From: Shimia sp. R9_2
GTDB taxonomy: Bacteria > Pseudomonadota > Alphaproteobacteria > Rhodobacterales > Rhodobacteraceae
Assembly: GCF_017743735.1 (NCBI RefSeq)
Contig: NZ_JAGHRO010000003.1
Location: 248,001-312,000 of the forward strand
Reading direction: 5' to 3'
DNA length: 64,000 nucleotides
Of the stretch, positions 27,877-35,479 are shown one piece after another. The translations under genes and the position numbers were made by a program. Position 1 is the stretch's first letter. Each line of letters begins with the position of its first letter. The notes beneath the pieces are model-generated. The model made no database searches. It was given only the letters and a program-made list of their open reading frames with translations, and was not told the DNA's origin.

Positions 27877-28623
27877 TTATCGCTCTGATTGCGCCTTGGC
27901 AGCGGCGCGGGCGGCCATGGCCTCTTCTCCAAGGGTCAGGGTATAGGCCGTGAGTTCAGCGAGCGCGGTGTCTGCGGCGGCGCCGTCCTGAGCCTCCAGA
28001 GCGTCTGCGATGCGGGTGTGCAAACCGATGATCACATCGCGGTTGCGCTGGGTGAAGGTGATCATGTTCATCAGGGGCTGCATCGCCTCAACTGCGCCGG
28101 CCAGTTGATAAGACAGCACCGGATTGGAAGCCCCATCCACCAGCGCGCGGTGAAAGGCCACGTCTGAATCACAAAACCGCTCGTCTGACAGGCCGGGCTG
28201 GGCCTGACGATGGATTTCGGCGCGCATGGTGGCCAGATGGTCCGGGGTGCGGCGTTTCGCTGATAGGCGCGCGCAGGCGCGCTCCAGCGCAAAGCGGGCC
28301 TCACAGGCGGTTTCAAAATCCACCGCATTCATGGAGAGCAAAAGCGTGCTGGTTGTGATATGCTGGGCAAAGGCTTCGTCATATGACAGCCTGCGCACAA
28401 AGGCCCCGCCGGAGGCGCCACGCTGTGTGCGGATCAGATTTTGCGCGGCCAGACGTTTGAGCGCTTCACGCACCGTGGGGCGGGAAACCTGAAACTGATC
28501 TGCCAGTTCTGCCTCTGAGGGCAGGCGCTCATCCACGATCATCTCCCCCGAAATGATGGCATCCCGGATCGATTTGGCGATTTGCGCCGAAAGGTCGGCG
28601 GAGCTTTTGGGGTCAATTTTCAT
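27877..28623 (-). CDS. dmdR: GntR/FadR-family (FCD) regulator, probable DmdR
   Basis: 248 aa. Winged HTH at residues 10-75 (RLPSEAELADQFQVSRPTVREALKRLAAQNLI) followed by an all-helical FCD ligand domain (about 95-230). It diverges from the dmdA-containing run; in characterised roseobacters a GntR regulator beside dmdA-acuI represses them and responds to acryloyl-CoA. ATG 28623 immediately follows one operator-like repeat and lacks a clear ribosome site; a TTG 11 codons upstream is the alternative. The gene symbol is inferred from context. Confidence 0.8.
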   Translation of the reverse strand: MKIDPKSSADLSAQIAKSIRDAIISGEMIVDERLPSEAELADQFQVSRPTVREALKRLAAQNLIRTQRGASGGAFVRRLSYDEAFAQHITTSTLLLSMNAVDFETACEARFALERACARLSAKRRTPDHLATMRAEIHRQAQPGLSDERFCDSDVAFHRALVDGASNPVLSYQLAGAVEAMQPLMNMITFTQRNRDVIIGLHTRIADALEAQDGAAADTALAELTAYTLTLGEEAMAARAAAKAQSER

Positions 28624-28667
28624 TTGTCTGACATTTAATGTTTGCTGCACCTTCAATTGTCTGACAT
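28624..28667. promoter_or_regulatory. Two tandem TTGTCTGACAT operators
   Basis: TTGTCTGACAT occurs at 28624-28634 and 28657-28667, 33 bp apart (about three helical turns), between the GntR gene and the DUF2182-to-dmdA run. TTGTC-TGACA resembles FCD-type GntR operators (TTGTCNGACAA-like), so autoregulation plus control of the divergent genes is likely. Confidence 0.65.
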
Positions 28668-28704
28668 TAAATAGGGAAATGCACGAGTCGCCAAGGGAGG
28701 GGAG

Positions 28705-29508
28705 ATGTCGCGCTTTGATTTTCTTTCCGTAAGAAGCATTTTATGGCTGAGTTTCTTTGTAGCCATTCTGGCCGCATGGTGGGTCATGTACGATATGGCC
28801 ATGTCGATGGACGTGGATCTGATCGGGCGTCCCGGAGAGATGGGCGCGCGTATGGCGGCGATGGATCCGCGCATGCCGATGTATATGCCGATGGCGAATT
28901 TCGGCCCGCTGTTCGTGATGTGGGCGGTGATGATGGCGGCGATGATGCTGCCGACCATGGTGCCCACATTGACCAATTATCAGCGCCTGATGACCTCTGC
29001 GGATGGCAGCTGGGGCGGCTGGGTTGGCGTTTTGCTGGGCTATTTGATTGTCTGGGTGGCCTTTGCGGCGGTGATCACCGGGGTGCAGCTTGCTCTGCTG
29101 TTTGGCGGCGTGATCGACATGCTCGGCATTGCGAAAAGCCCCTGGGTCTCGGCAGGTCTGCTGATCGTCGTGGGCGCGTTTCAATTCACCCGTGCCAAAG
29201 AGGTGTGCCATGGAGTGTGCCACAGCCCGATGACCTATTTCCTTGGCCACTGGCGCACCGGTTTTGACGGTGGGCTGCGCATGGGGCTTGGGCTTGGGGC
29301 CTTTTGTGTCGGCTGCTGCTGGGGCTTTATGGCGCTGGGTTTTGTCGGCGGTGTGATGAGCCTGTTGTGGATGGGCCTCGCCACGCTTTTCATGGTGCTT
29401 GAGAAACTGCCACAGATTGGCCATCGGGTGACCAAACCCATGGGCGTGGCGCTGATTGCTGGGGGTGGCGTTCTGATCGCCATGCCAAGCTTGTTTTATG
29501 GAGGATAA
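28705..29508 (+). CDS. DUF2182 integral membrane protein
   Basis: 267 aa, about six to seven TM helices. The family is described as a predicted metal-binding membrane protein. Met/His/Cys-rich segments stand out: MDPRMPMYMPMANFG and MWAVMMAAMMLP near the N-terminus and EVCHGVCHSPMTYF mid-protein, followed by FCVGCCWGFMALGF. These are soft-metal-type ligands. It is first in a run with DUF1326, DinB and dmdA (gap of 2 nt to the next gene). DUF2182 and DUF1326 genes are commonly adjacent; why they sit in a DMSP locus is unknown. Confidence 0.88.
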   Translation: MSRFDFLSVRSILWLSFFVAILAAWWVMYDMAMSMDVDLIGRPGEMGARMAAMDPRMPMYMPMANFGPLFVMWAVMMAAMMLPTMVPTLTNYQRLMTSADGSWGGWVGVLLGYLIVWVAFAAVITGVQLALLFGGVIDMLGIAKSPWVSAGLLIVVGAFQFTRAKEVCHGVCHSPMTYFLGHWRTGFDGGLRMGLGLGAFCVGCCWGFMALGFVGGVMSLLWMGLATLFMVLEKLPQIGHRVTKPMGVALIAGGGVLIAMPSLFYGG

Positions 29509-29510
29509 AC

Positions 29511-30215
29511 ATGGCTTTGGAGCGTAAACCTGACGCAGAAAAACTGCCGGTGTCACAGCGGATCGACAACCGGATGAGCAACCCCAAGCGCCGTAAGATG
29601 ACGCCGACGGAATGGGCGATCAAAGGCGAGTTGATCCTGAACTGTTCCTGCACCGTATTTTGCCCCTGCGTGGTCTCACTGGGTCAGCATCCGCCCACCG
29701 AAGGCGACTGTAAGGCCTGGATGGCGATTGCCATTGATGAGGGACATTATGAGGGCGAAGACCTGAGCGGGCTGAATGTGGGTCTGATGGTCTATATCCC
29801 GGGCAAGATGGCCGAGGGTGATTGGCGTGTGGCGGCCTATGTGGATGAGCGCGCCAGCGGCAAGGCCTATAACGGTCTGTTGCAGATTTTCTCGGGTCAA
29901 GCGGGCGGCACCACGGGCCTCTTTACCATGCTGGTGAGCGACATCTTCTCCGCTGAGCGCGAAAAGGTCGACATCATTCGGGATGGCAAGAAGCGTGCGC
30001 TCTATGTGGGTCGCAAAATTCAGGGTGAGGTGGAGATGCTGGAGGGTTCTAGCCCGGATCATCCGGTGATGATTTCCAACTCCAAATACTGGATGGGGCC
30101 GGACATCATTGCCGCTGTGGGCACGAAGTCCAAAGTGCGCGACTTTGGCCGGGTCTGGGACTTTGGCGGCAAATCCGCAGAGATCTGCCCGATTGACTGG
30201 AAAGGCCCGCGGTAA
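29511..30215 (+). CDS. DUF1326 protein with N-terminal Cys cluster
   Basis: 234 aa. The N-terminal hallmark NCSCTVFCPC has Cys45, 47, 51 and 53 (CxCxxxCPC), with another Cys at 67, a likely metal or redox centre. The rest is a soluble alpha/beta domain ending with CPIDWKGPR. No signal peptide is evident. Start ATG 29511; an alternative in-frame ATG at residue 30 (MTPTEWAIKG) is closer to some homologues. The stop overlaps the next start by 1 nt (TAATG). Confidence 0.88.
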   Translation: MALERKPDAEKLPVSQRIDNRMSNPKRRKMTPTEWAIKGELILNCSCTVFCPCVVSLGQHPPTEGDCKAWMAIAIDEGHYEGEDLSGLNVGLMVYIPGKMAEGDWRVAAYVDERASGKAYNGLLQIFSGQAGGTTGLFTMLVSDIFSAEREKVDIIRDGKKRALYVGRKIQGEVEMLEGSSPDHPVMISNSKYWMGPDIIAAVGTKSKVRDFGRVWDFGGKSAEICPIDWKGPR

Positions 30216-30730
30216 TGATTTCGCCTGCGTACTGTCAGATGATGGCGCGTTATAATGCTTGGCAAAACAGTCAGTTGCGCAATGTTTGCGACACTTTGAG
30301 CGATGCAGAGCTGCGCGAGGATCGCGGGGCATTTTTTGGATCGATCATGGCGACGCTGAACCACATTCTGTGGGGCGATACCCTGTGGATCAGCCGTCTG
30401 GACGGGGGCGCAGGGCCCAAATGGCCTGCCAAACAGCACGCGGATCTCTGTGCGACCTATGCTCTTTGGTCTGAAGAGCGCTTGGCCGTGGACCGGCGGA
30501 TCGCCGCGTGGGCCGAGGCGCTGCGCGCGGAGGATCTGGAAGGCGATCTGAAATGGCACGCCCAAATGCTGAACGCGGATATGCAAAAACCGGTTGCGCA
30601 ATGTGTGGTGCAACTTTTTAACCACCAGACCCATCACCGTGGCCAGATCCATGCCATGCTGACCAGCATTGGACATGATCCCGGCGATACAGATGTGGCG
30701 TTGTTGCCGGAGGGCGCGACATGGCTTTGA
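30215..30730 (+). CDS. DinB-family protein
   Basis: 171 aa, four-helix DinB/YfiT fold. The metal triad is visible: His50 in ATLNHILWGD, and His137 with His141 in NHQTHHRGQIH. DinB-family members include thiol S-transferases that use bacillithiol or mycothiol, but most are unassigned. The gene is translationally coupled to DUF1326, and its last 10 nt overlap dmdA, so it is part of the dmdA run. A role in handling an electrophile such as acrylate is only an inference. Confidence 0.88.
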   Translation: MISPAYCQMMARYNAWQNSQLRNVCDTLSDAELREDRGAFFGSIMATLNHILWGDTLWISRLDGGAGPKWPAKQHADLCATYALWSEERLAVDRRIAAWAEALRAEDLEGDLKWHAQMLNADMQKPVAQCVVQLFNHQTHHRGQIHAMLTSIGHDPGDTDVALLPEGATWL

Positions 30731-31824
30731 TTTCTCCATCCCGGCGCCTGCGCCGCACGCCGTTCTCCGACGGTGTCGAAGCTGCCGGTGTGAAAGCCTA
30801 CACCGTTTACAACCGTATGCTTCTGCCGACGGTGTTCCGTTCGGTTGAGGAAGATTACCGTCACCTTAAGACTGCGGTACAAGTCTGGGATGTGGCCGTG
30901 GAGCGGCAGGTGGAACTGCGTGGACCGGATGCCGGACGTCTGATGCAGATGCTGACCCCACGCGATCTACGCTCGATGTTGCCAGGCCAGTGTTTCTATG
31001 TGCCGATAGTCGATGAGACCGGCGGAATGCTGAATGATCCGGTGGCGGTGAAGCTGGCTGAAGACCGCTGGTGGATTTCCATTGCCGACAGTGATCTGCT
31101 GTTCTGGGTCAAGGGCATTGCCTATGGCTATCGTCTGGATGTGCTGGTGGATGAGCCGGATGTGAGCCCGCTGGCGGTGCAAGGCCCCAAGGCCGAAGAG
31201 CTGATGGTGCGGGTGTTTGGCGACAAGATCCGTGACGTGAAATTTTTCCGCTTTGGCTGGTTTGATTTTCAGGGCCGCAATCTGGTGGTGGCGCGCTCGG
31301 GCTACTCCAAACAGGGCGGGTTTGAGATCTATGTGGAAGGCAGCGACATTGGCATGCCCCTGTGGAACGCGCTTATGGAAGCGGGCAAGGATCTGGATGT
31401 GCACGCGGGCTGTCCCAATCTGATTGAACGGATTGAGGGCGGATTGCTGAGCTATGGCAATGACATGACCGATGACAACACGCCCCATGAATGCGGGCTT
31501 GGGCGGTTCTGTAACACAAACACCGCGATTGGCTGTGTCGGGCGCGATGCATTGTTGCGGGTGGCACAGGAAGGGCCGGTGCGTCAGATCCGGCCGATTG
31601 AAATCCATGGGGAGGCCGTGCCGCCCTGTGACCGGCTCTGGCCGGTGATGGATGGAGATCAGCATGTGGGCAATGTGAGCAGTGCAGCCTGGTCGCCGGA
31701 CTTTAACACCAATGTGGCCATCGGCATGGTGCGCATGACCCATTGGAATGGCGGTACCGAGCTGGATGTACTGACACCGGATGGGGTGCGTGCGGTCACG
31801 GTCTGGGAAGCTTTCTGGAGCTGA
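30721..31824 (+). CDS. dmdA: Dimethylsulfoniopropionate demethylase DmdA
   Basis: 367 aa, GcvT-like tetrahydrofolate methyl-acceptor fold. DmdA moves a methyl group from DMSP to THF, giving methylmercaptopropionate. The N-terminus SRRLRRTPFSDGVEAAGVKA and the motifs GCPNLIERIEGGLLSYGND (from about residue 230) and HECGLGRFCN agree closely with Ruegeria DmdA, as recalled. Ordinary GcvT proteins lack these. It overlaps DinB by 10 nt. acuI follows after 105 nt. This anchors the locus as DMSP catabolism. Confidence 0.94.
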   Translation: MALISPSRRLRRTPFSDGVEAAGVKAYTVYNRMLLPTVFRSVEEDYRHLKTAVQVWDVAVERQVELRGPDAGRLMQMLTPRDLRSMLPGQCFYVPIVDETGGMLNDPVAVKLAEDRWWISIADSDLLFWVKGIAYGYRLDVLVDEPDVSPLAVQGPKAEELMVRVFGDKIRDVKFFRFGWFDFQGRNLVVARSGYSKQGGFEIYVEGSDIGMPLWNALMEAGKDLDVHAGCPNLIERIEGGLLSYGNDMTDDNTPHECGLGRFCNTNTAIGCVGRDALLRVAQEGPVRQIRPIEIHGEAVPPCDRLWPVMDGDQHVGNVSSAAWSPDFNTNVAIGMVRMTHWNGGTELDVLTPDGVRAVTVWEAFWS

Positions 31825-31844
31825 CACCTGCGGCGGAGGTTGAA

Positions 31845-31884
31845 TGCCTCCGGCGGGGATATTTTGAGAATGAGAAACCTGAAA
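31845..31884 (+). repeat. Intergenic repeat copy 2 (TGCCTCCGGCGGGGA type)
   Basis: TGCCTCCGGCGGGGATATTTTGAGAATGAG, 20 nt after the dmdA stop. CGGAGG just before it (31834-31839) can pair with CCTCCG. Same core as copy 1 at 20585. Confidence 0.6.
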
Positions 31885-31929
31885 TGACATGCGCCTAGGG
31901 CGTTTGGCGCAACAGTTAGGAGAGATGAG

Positions 31930-32922
31930 ATGTTTAAGGCATTGGTGATGACGCAGGGTGAGGATGGTCTTGCCAGCGGGGCCATTCAGGAGCTGGATGA
32001 GAGCCAGCTGCCTGAAGGAAATGTGACCGTTGCGGTGGAATATTCCACGGTGAACTACAAAGACGGGCTGTGCCTGTCCCCCAAAGGCGGCGGGCTGGTG
32101 CGCGCCTATCCGCATGTGCCGGGCATTGATTTTGCCGGCACCGTGGAGAGCTCTGAGGATGAGCGCTACAAGCCGGGCGACAAGGTTGTGCTGACCGGCT
32201 GGCGCGTGGGTGAGGTGCATTGGGGCGGCTACGGCCAGAAAGCCCGTGTAAAAGCCGATTGGCTGGTGCCGCTGCCGGAAGGGCTGAGCACCAAACAGGC
32301 CATGGCTGTGGGCACGGCGGGCTTTACCTCCATGCTGTCGGTGATGGCGCTTGAGGATCACGGTGTGACACCTGAGAAAGGTCCGGTTCTGGTGACCGGT
32401 GCGGCGGGGGGCGTTGGCTCTGTGGCCGTGGCGATTTTGGCCAACCTTGGGTATGAGGTGGCCGGTGTCACCGGGCGTCCAGAGACAGCTGACTATCTGA
32501 AATCGCTGGGCGTGAGCCAGATTGTGGCGCGTGAGGAGCTGAATGAAACCGTGAAACGCCCACTGGAAACAGAGACATGGGCAGGGTGTGTTGACGCCGT
32601 GGGTGGCGAGATGCTGGCGCGGGTGCTGGGCCAGATGAAATATGGCGGCTCGGTTGCCGCTGTGGGTCTTGCCGGTGGTGCAGGTCTGCCTGCAACCGTG
32701 ATCCCCTTCCTGCTGCGCGGTGTGAACCTCTTAGGCATCGACTCTGTGATGCGTCCGTATGAAGACCGCGTGCGCGCCTGGCAGCGGATTGCCAGCGATC
32801 TGCCGATGGAGAAGCTGGAAGCAATGGTGAAGCCTGCGAATTTGTCGGATCTGCCGCAACTGGGCGCCGATATTCTCAAAGGTCAGGTTCAGGGGCGTGT
32901 CGTGGTGGATGTGAACACCTAA
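31930..32922 (+). CDS. acuI: Acryloyl-CoA reductase AcuI (MDR family)
   Basis: 330 aa. A zinc-independent, NADPH-dependent medium-chain reductase converting toxic acryloyl-CoA to propionyl-CoA. N-terminal GroES-like half (STVNYKDGLCLSPKGG, HVPGIDFAGTV), Rossmann motif VTGAAGGVGSVAVAIL near residues 156-172, then GVNLLGIDSVM. Members of this yhdH-like group beside dmdA are AcuI. Start ATG 31930 has GGAGAGATGAG upstream. A TGCGCC-N10-GGCGCA inverted repeat lies at 31890-31911, just upstream. Confidence 0.93.
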   Translation: MFKALVMTQGEDGLASGAIQELDESQLPEGNVTVAVEYSTVNYKDGLCLSPKGGGLVRAYPHVPGIDFAGTVESSEDERYKPGDKVVLTGWRVGEVHWGGYGQKARVKADWLVPLPEGLSTKQAMAVGTAGFTSMLSVMALEDHGVTPEKGPVLVTGAAGGVGSVAVAILANLGYEVAGVTGRPETADYLKSLGVSQIVAREELNETVKRPLETETWAGCVDAVGGEMLARVLGQMKYGGSVAAVGLAGGAGLPATVIPFLLRGVNLLGIDSVMRPYEDRVRAWQRIASDLPMEKLEAMVKPANLSDLPQLGADILKGQVQGRVVVDVNT

Positions 32923-32947
32923 CACACACCGAGAGTGAACGTATCAG

Positions 32948-32978
32948 GGCATCCCTCCGGGGGTGCCTTTTCTTTTTT
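32948..32978 (+). terminator. acuI terminator
   Basis: GGCATCCC-TCCG-GGGGTGCC followed by TTTTCTTTTTT, 25 nt after the acuI stop. A textbook intrinsic terminator closing the DMSP unit. Confidence 0.92.
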
Positions 32979-33123
32979 GAGGAGAATCATATTCATATAA
33001 TTGAATGTATATGATTTCGATCAAAGGCGCGGAGATCGCTTTGTGGTGCTGTGACATCCAGAAATGTCTCCGCATTATCCCTTTGCGGGCATCTGTCTGA
33101 TTTATGGATGAAAGGATGTCATT

Positions 33124-33567
33124 GTGACCCGATTGAAAACACACCTTGCGACCGCTGCCACTGCTCTTTGTCTTTATGCTAGCGCTGCGGCAGCGCAGGA
33201 GGCGCCAAAGCTGGTGACCATTCTGACCGAGGCCGAACCGCAGACGCAGTTGATGGCGATGGTGTTGACGCTTCAGGCGGCGAAACAGGGGGCGGCTCCG
33301 CATGTGTTGCTGTGTGATGCGGGCGGTGCGCTGGCGCTGAAAGATGCGCCGGAGAGCGCCACTGCCGGGCAACCGCCGATGGATGTGAGTCCTCAAGGGC
33401 TGATGCAGAAGATCATGACCTTGCCCGGCGCAAAGGTTGAGGTCTGCGCGCTTTATTTGCCGGGGTTGGGGCAGGGGCCGGAGATCCTTCTGGAGGGTGT
33501 GGGTGTCGCCAAACCCGCTGCCATGGCGCAGGCGATGATGGCGGCGGATGCGCGTATGAGCTTCTGA
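33124..33567 (+). CDS. Exported DsrE-like protein
   Basis: 147 aa, starting at GTG. A signal peptide (residues 1-25, cleavage near AAAAQEA) precedes a DsrE/TusD-like Rossmann fold: LVTILTEAEPQTQLMAMVLTLQAAKQG, then APHVLLCDAGGALAL and VEVCALYLPGLG. DsrE folds often carry persulfide Cys; here Cys residues lie near residues 64 and 107. The role is unknown. It is alone between acuI's terminator and the HIT gene. Confidence 0.72.
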   Translation: MTRLKTHLATAATALCLYASAAAAQEAPKLVTILTEAEPQTQLMAMVLTLQAAKQGAAPHVLLCDAGGALALKDAPESATAGQPPMDVSPQGLMQKIMTLPGAKVEVCALYLPGLGQGPEILLEGVGVAKPAAMAQAMMAADARMSF

Positions 33568-33690
33568 TCCGCCCGCGCGGCTTTTTGTTCACCTCCCATG
33601 TCGGGTGCGGTTGCAAATCGGCTTGCACTCGGGGGGTGGCAGAGGCACCTTGGCGGCCAACGAACACCACCACAGCGGAGCGGCGTGGCC

Positions 33691-34107
33691 ATGTCTTATG
33701 ACAGCGACAATATTTTTGCAAAAATCCTGCGGGGCGAAATCCCGAGCGAGAAACTTTATGAGGATGAAGACACCTATGTGTTTATGGACATCATGCCGCG
33801 CGCGGATGGCCATTGTCTGGTGATCCCGAAAACGCCTTGCCGCAATATGCTGGACGCAACACCCGAACAGCTCGCCGCCTGTCTGAAAACGGTTCAGAAG
33901 ATGGGCCATGCGGTGATGAAGGCGTTTGATGCGGATGGTGTGACCGTTCAGCAATTCAATGAGGCCGCAGGCGGGCAGGAGGTGTTCCACCTGCACTATC
34001 ACGTGTTGCCGCGCCATGAAGGTGTGGGCGTGCGCCCGCCGGGCACCATGGCCGATTTTGACGTGCTGAAGGCGCAGGCCGATAAGATACGGGCCGCGCT
34101 GGCTTAA
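33691..34107 (+). CDS. HIT-family nucleotide hydrolase/transferase
   Basis: 138 aa. HIT motif HLHYHVLPRH (HxHxHxx) near residue 101, with DNIFAKILRGEIPSEKLYED at the N-terminus, as in HinT/YcfF proteins that hydrolyse AMP-linked purine phosphoramidates. The frame is open upstream, but the family begins at MSYDSDN (ATG 33691). It is followed by a desulfurase-like gene after 83 nt. Confidence 0.93.
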   Translation: MSYDSDNIFAKILRGEIPSEKLYEDEDTYVFMDIMPRADGHCLVIPKTPCRNMLDATPEQLAACLKTVQKMGHAVMKAFDADGVTVQQFNEAAGGQEVFHLHYHVLPRHEGVGVRPPGTMADFDVLKAQADKIRAALA

Positions 34108-34190
34108 TCTGTTTTGGCGGGGCGCATCCCCGCTTGACCTTCCCCTGCATCAAGGCTCTTCTCTGACGCAATCAAAAGTGGAGAGCCCTG

Positions 34191-35411
34191 ATGCTTGATG
34201 TGGAGTTTGTACGCAGCCAGTTCCCGGCCTTTGGCGAGGATGCGCTGAAGGGGCAGGCGTTTTTCGAGAATGCCGGGGGCAGCTACACCTGCGCGCCCGT
34301 GATCGAGCGGCTCACACGGTTTTACCGCGAACGTAAGGTGCAGCCCTATGCGCCTTACCGCGCCTCAGAGCTGGCGGGAGCGGAGATGGATGAGGCGCGT
34401 GCGCGCCTTGCCGCTGTGATGGGGGTGGACACCGACGAGGTGTCCTTTGGCCCGTCCAGCACGCAAAACACCTATGTTCTTGCGCAGGCCTTTCGTCAGT
34501 GGATGGACCCAGGGGATGCCATCATCGTCACGAACCAAGACCATGAGGCGAACAGCGGCCCCTGGCGGCGCCTGGCGGATGAGGGCATCGAAGTGCGCGA
34601 ATGGAGCATTGATCCTGAAAGCGGGCATCTGGACCTTGAGGCGCTGTCTGAACTGCTTGATGATCGTGTGCGGCTGGTGTGTTTTCCGCATTGCTCCAAT
34701 GTGGTTGGGGAGATCAATCCGGTGGCCGAGATCACGGCGCTTGCGCATGCGGCGGGGGCGTTTGTCTGTGTCGATGGCGTGAGCTATGCGCCTCACGGGT
34801 TGCCGGATGTGGGCGCGATGGGGCCTGATATCTATCTTTTCTCCAGCTACAAGACCTATGGTCCGCATCAGGGGATCATGGTGATCCGGCGCACGCTGGG
34901 GGAGCTTTTGCCCAATCAGGCGCATTACTTCAACGCGGGCACGCTTGACAAACGGTTCACACCGGCAGGTCCGGATCACGCGCAGGTCGCGGCCTGTGCC
35001 GGAATGGTGGACTACTTTGAGGCGCTGGCCGCCCACCATGGGGTGATGGGCAGCACCGCAGCGGCAACTGGGTCAGCGGTGCATGATCTGATGAGAGATC
35101 ATGAAATCAAGCTCTTACAGCCGCTTCTTGATTTTGCGTCCACACGCAATTCAGTGCGTCTTTTAGGCCCCAAAGATGCGGAAAACCGCGCGCCAACCGT
35201 TGCGATGGTTGCGCAAGCGCCCGGTGCTGCCCTGGCCGAACGGCTGGCGGCGCATGATATCATGGCGGGGGGCGGAGATTTCTACGCGGTGCGCGCGCTG
35301 GAGGGCATGAATGTGGATGTGATCCATGGTGTTTTGCGGGTCAGCTTCGTGCATTACACCTCTGAACAGGAGGTCTCAAGGCTGATTGACGCGCTGGACG
35401 CGGTTTTGTGA
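34191..35411 (+). CDS. Cysteine desulfurase-like aminotransferase class V
   Basis: 406 aa, PLP fold type I. The PLP Lys lies in FSSYKTYGPHQGI near residue 224, and the Asp/His pocket residues in CVDGVSYAPHGLPDVG. It belongs to the TIGR01976-like group of desulfurase homologues rather than to SufS/IscS, as no catalytic Cys loop is evident, so sulfur transfer is not assured. It starts MLDVEFVRSQFPAFGEDA. Only 9 nt separate its stop from the photolyase promoter-like element. Confidence 0.85.
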   Translation: MLDVEFVRSQFPAFGEDALKGQAFFENAGGSYTCAPVIERLTRFYRERKVQPYAPYRASELAGAEMDEARARLAAVMGVDTDEVSFGPSSTQNTYVLAQAFRQWMDPGDAIIVTNQDHEANSGPWRRLADEGIEVREWSIDPESGHLDLEALSELLDDRVRLVCFPHCSNVVGEINPVAEITALAHAAGAFVCVDGVSYAPHGLPDVGAMGPDIYLFSSYKTYGPHQGIMVIRRTLGELLPNQAHYFNAGTLDKRFTPAGPDHAQVAACAGMVDYFEALAAHHGVMGSTAAATGSAVHDLMRDHEIKLLQPLLDFASTRNSVRLLGPKDAENRAPTVAMVAQAPGAALAERLAAHDIMAGGGDFYAVRALEGMNVDVIHGVLRVSFVHYTSEQEVSRLIDALDAVL

Positions 35412-35420
35412 AGATTCGTG

Positions 35421-35450
35421 TGATCCACTCTCTGTAAAATCCCGTAAACT
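35421..35450 (+). promoter_or_regulatory. RpoE/ChrR-type promoter candidate for photolyase
   Basis: TGATCC (35421-35426), an 18-nt spacer, then TAAACT (35445-35450), 29 nt before the photolyase TTG start. Rhodobacter sigma-E promoters have TGATCC at -35 and TAAG-type -10 elements. The -35 is exact and the -10 degenerate. Confidence 0.45.
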
Positions 35451-35479
35451 CAGAAACATACGGGATAGGACAACCAGAC

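Noticed and set aside
28741-29556. 271-codon minus-strand frame opposite DUF2182
   Set aside because: Composition dominated by His, Pro, Gln and Arg from reading a hydrophobic gene backwards; no motif.
30967-32361. 464-codon minus-strand open frame across dmdA and acuI
   Set aside because: Antisense shadow of two well-identified genes; its sequence is His/Arg/Pro-rich without domain signs.
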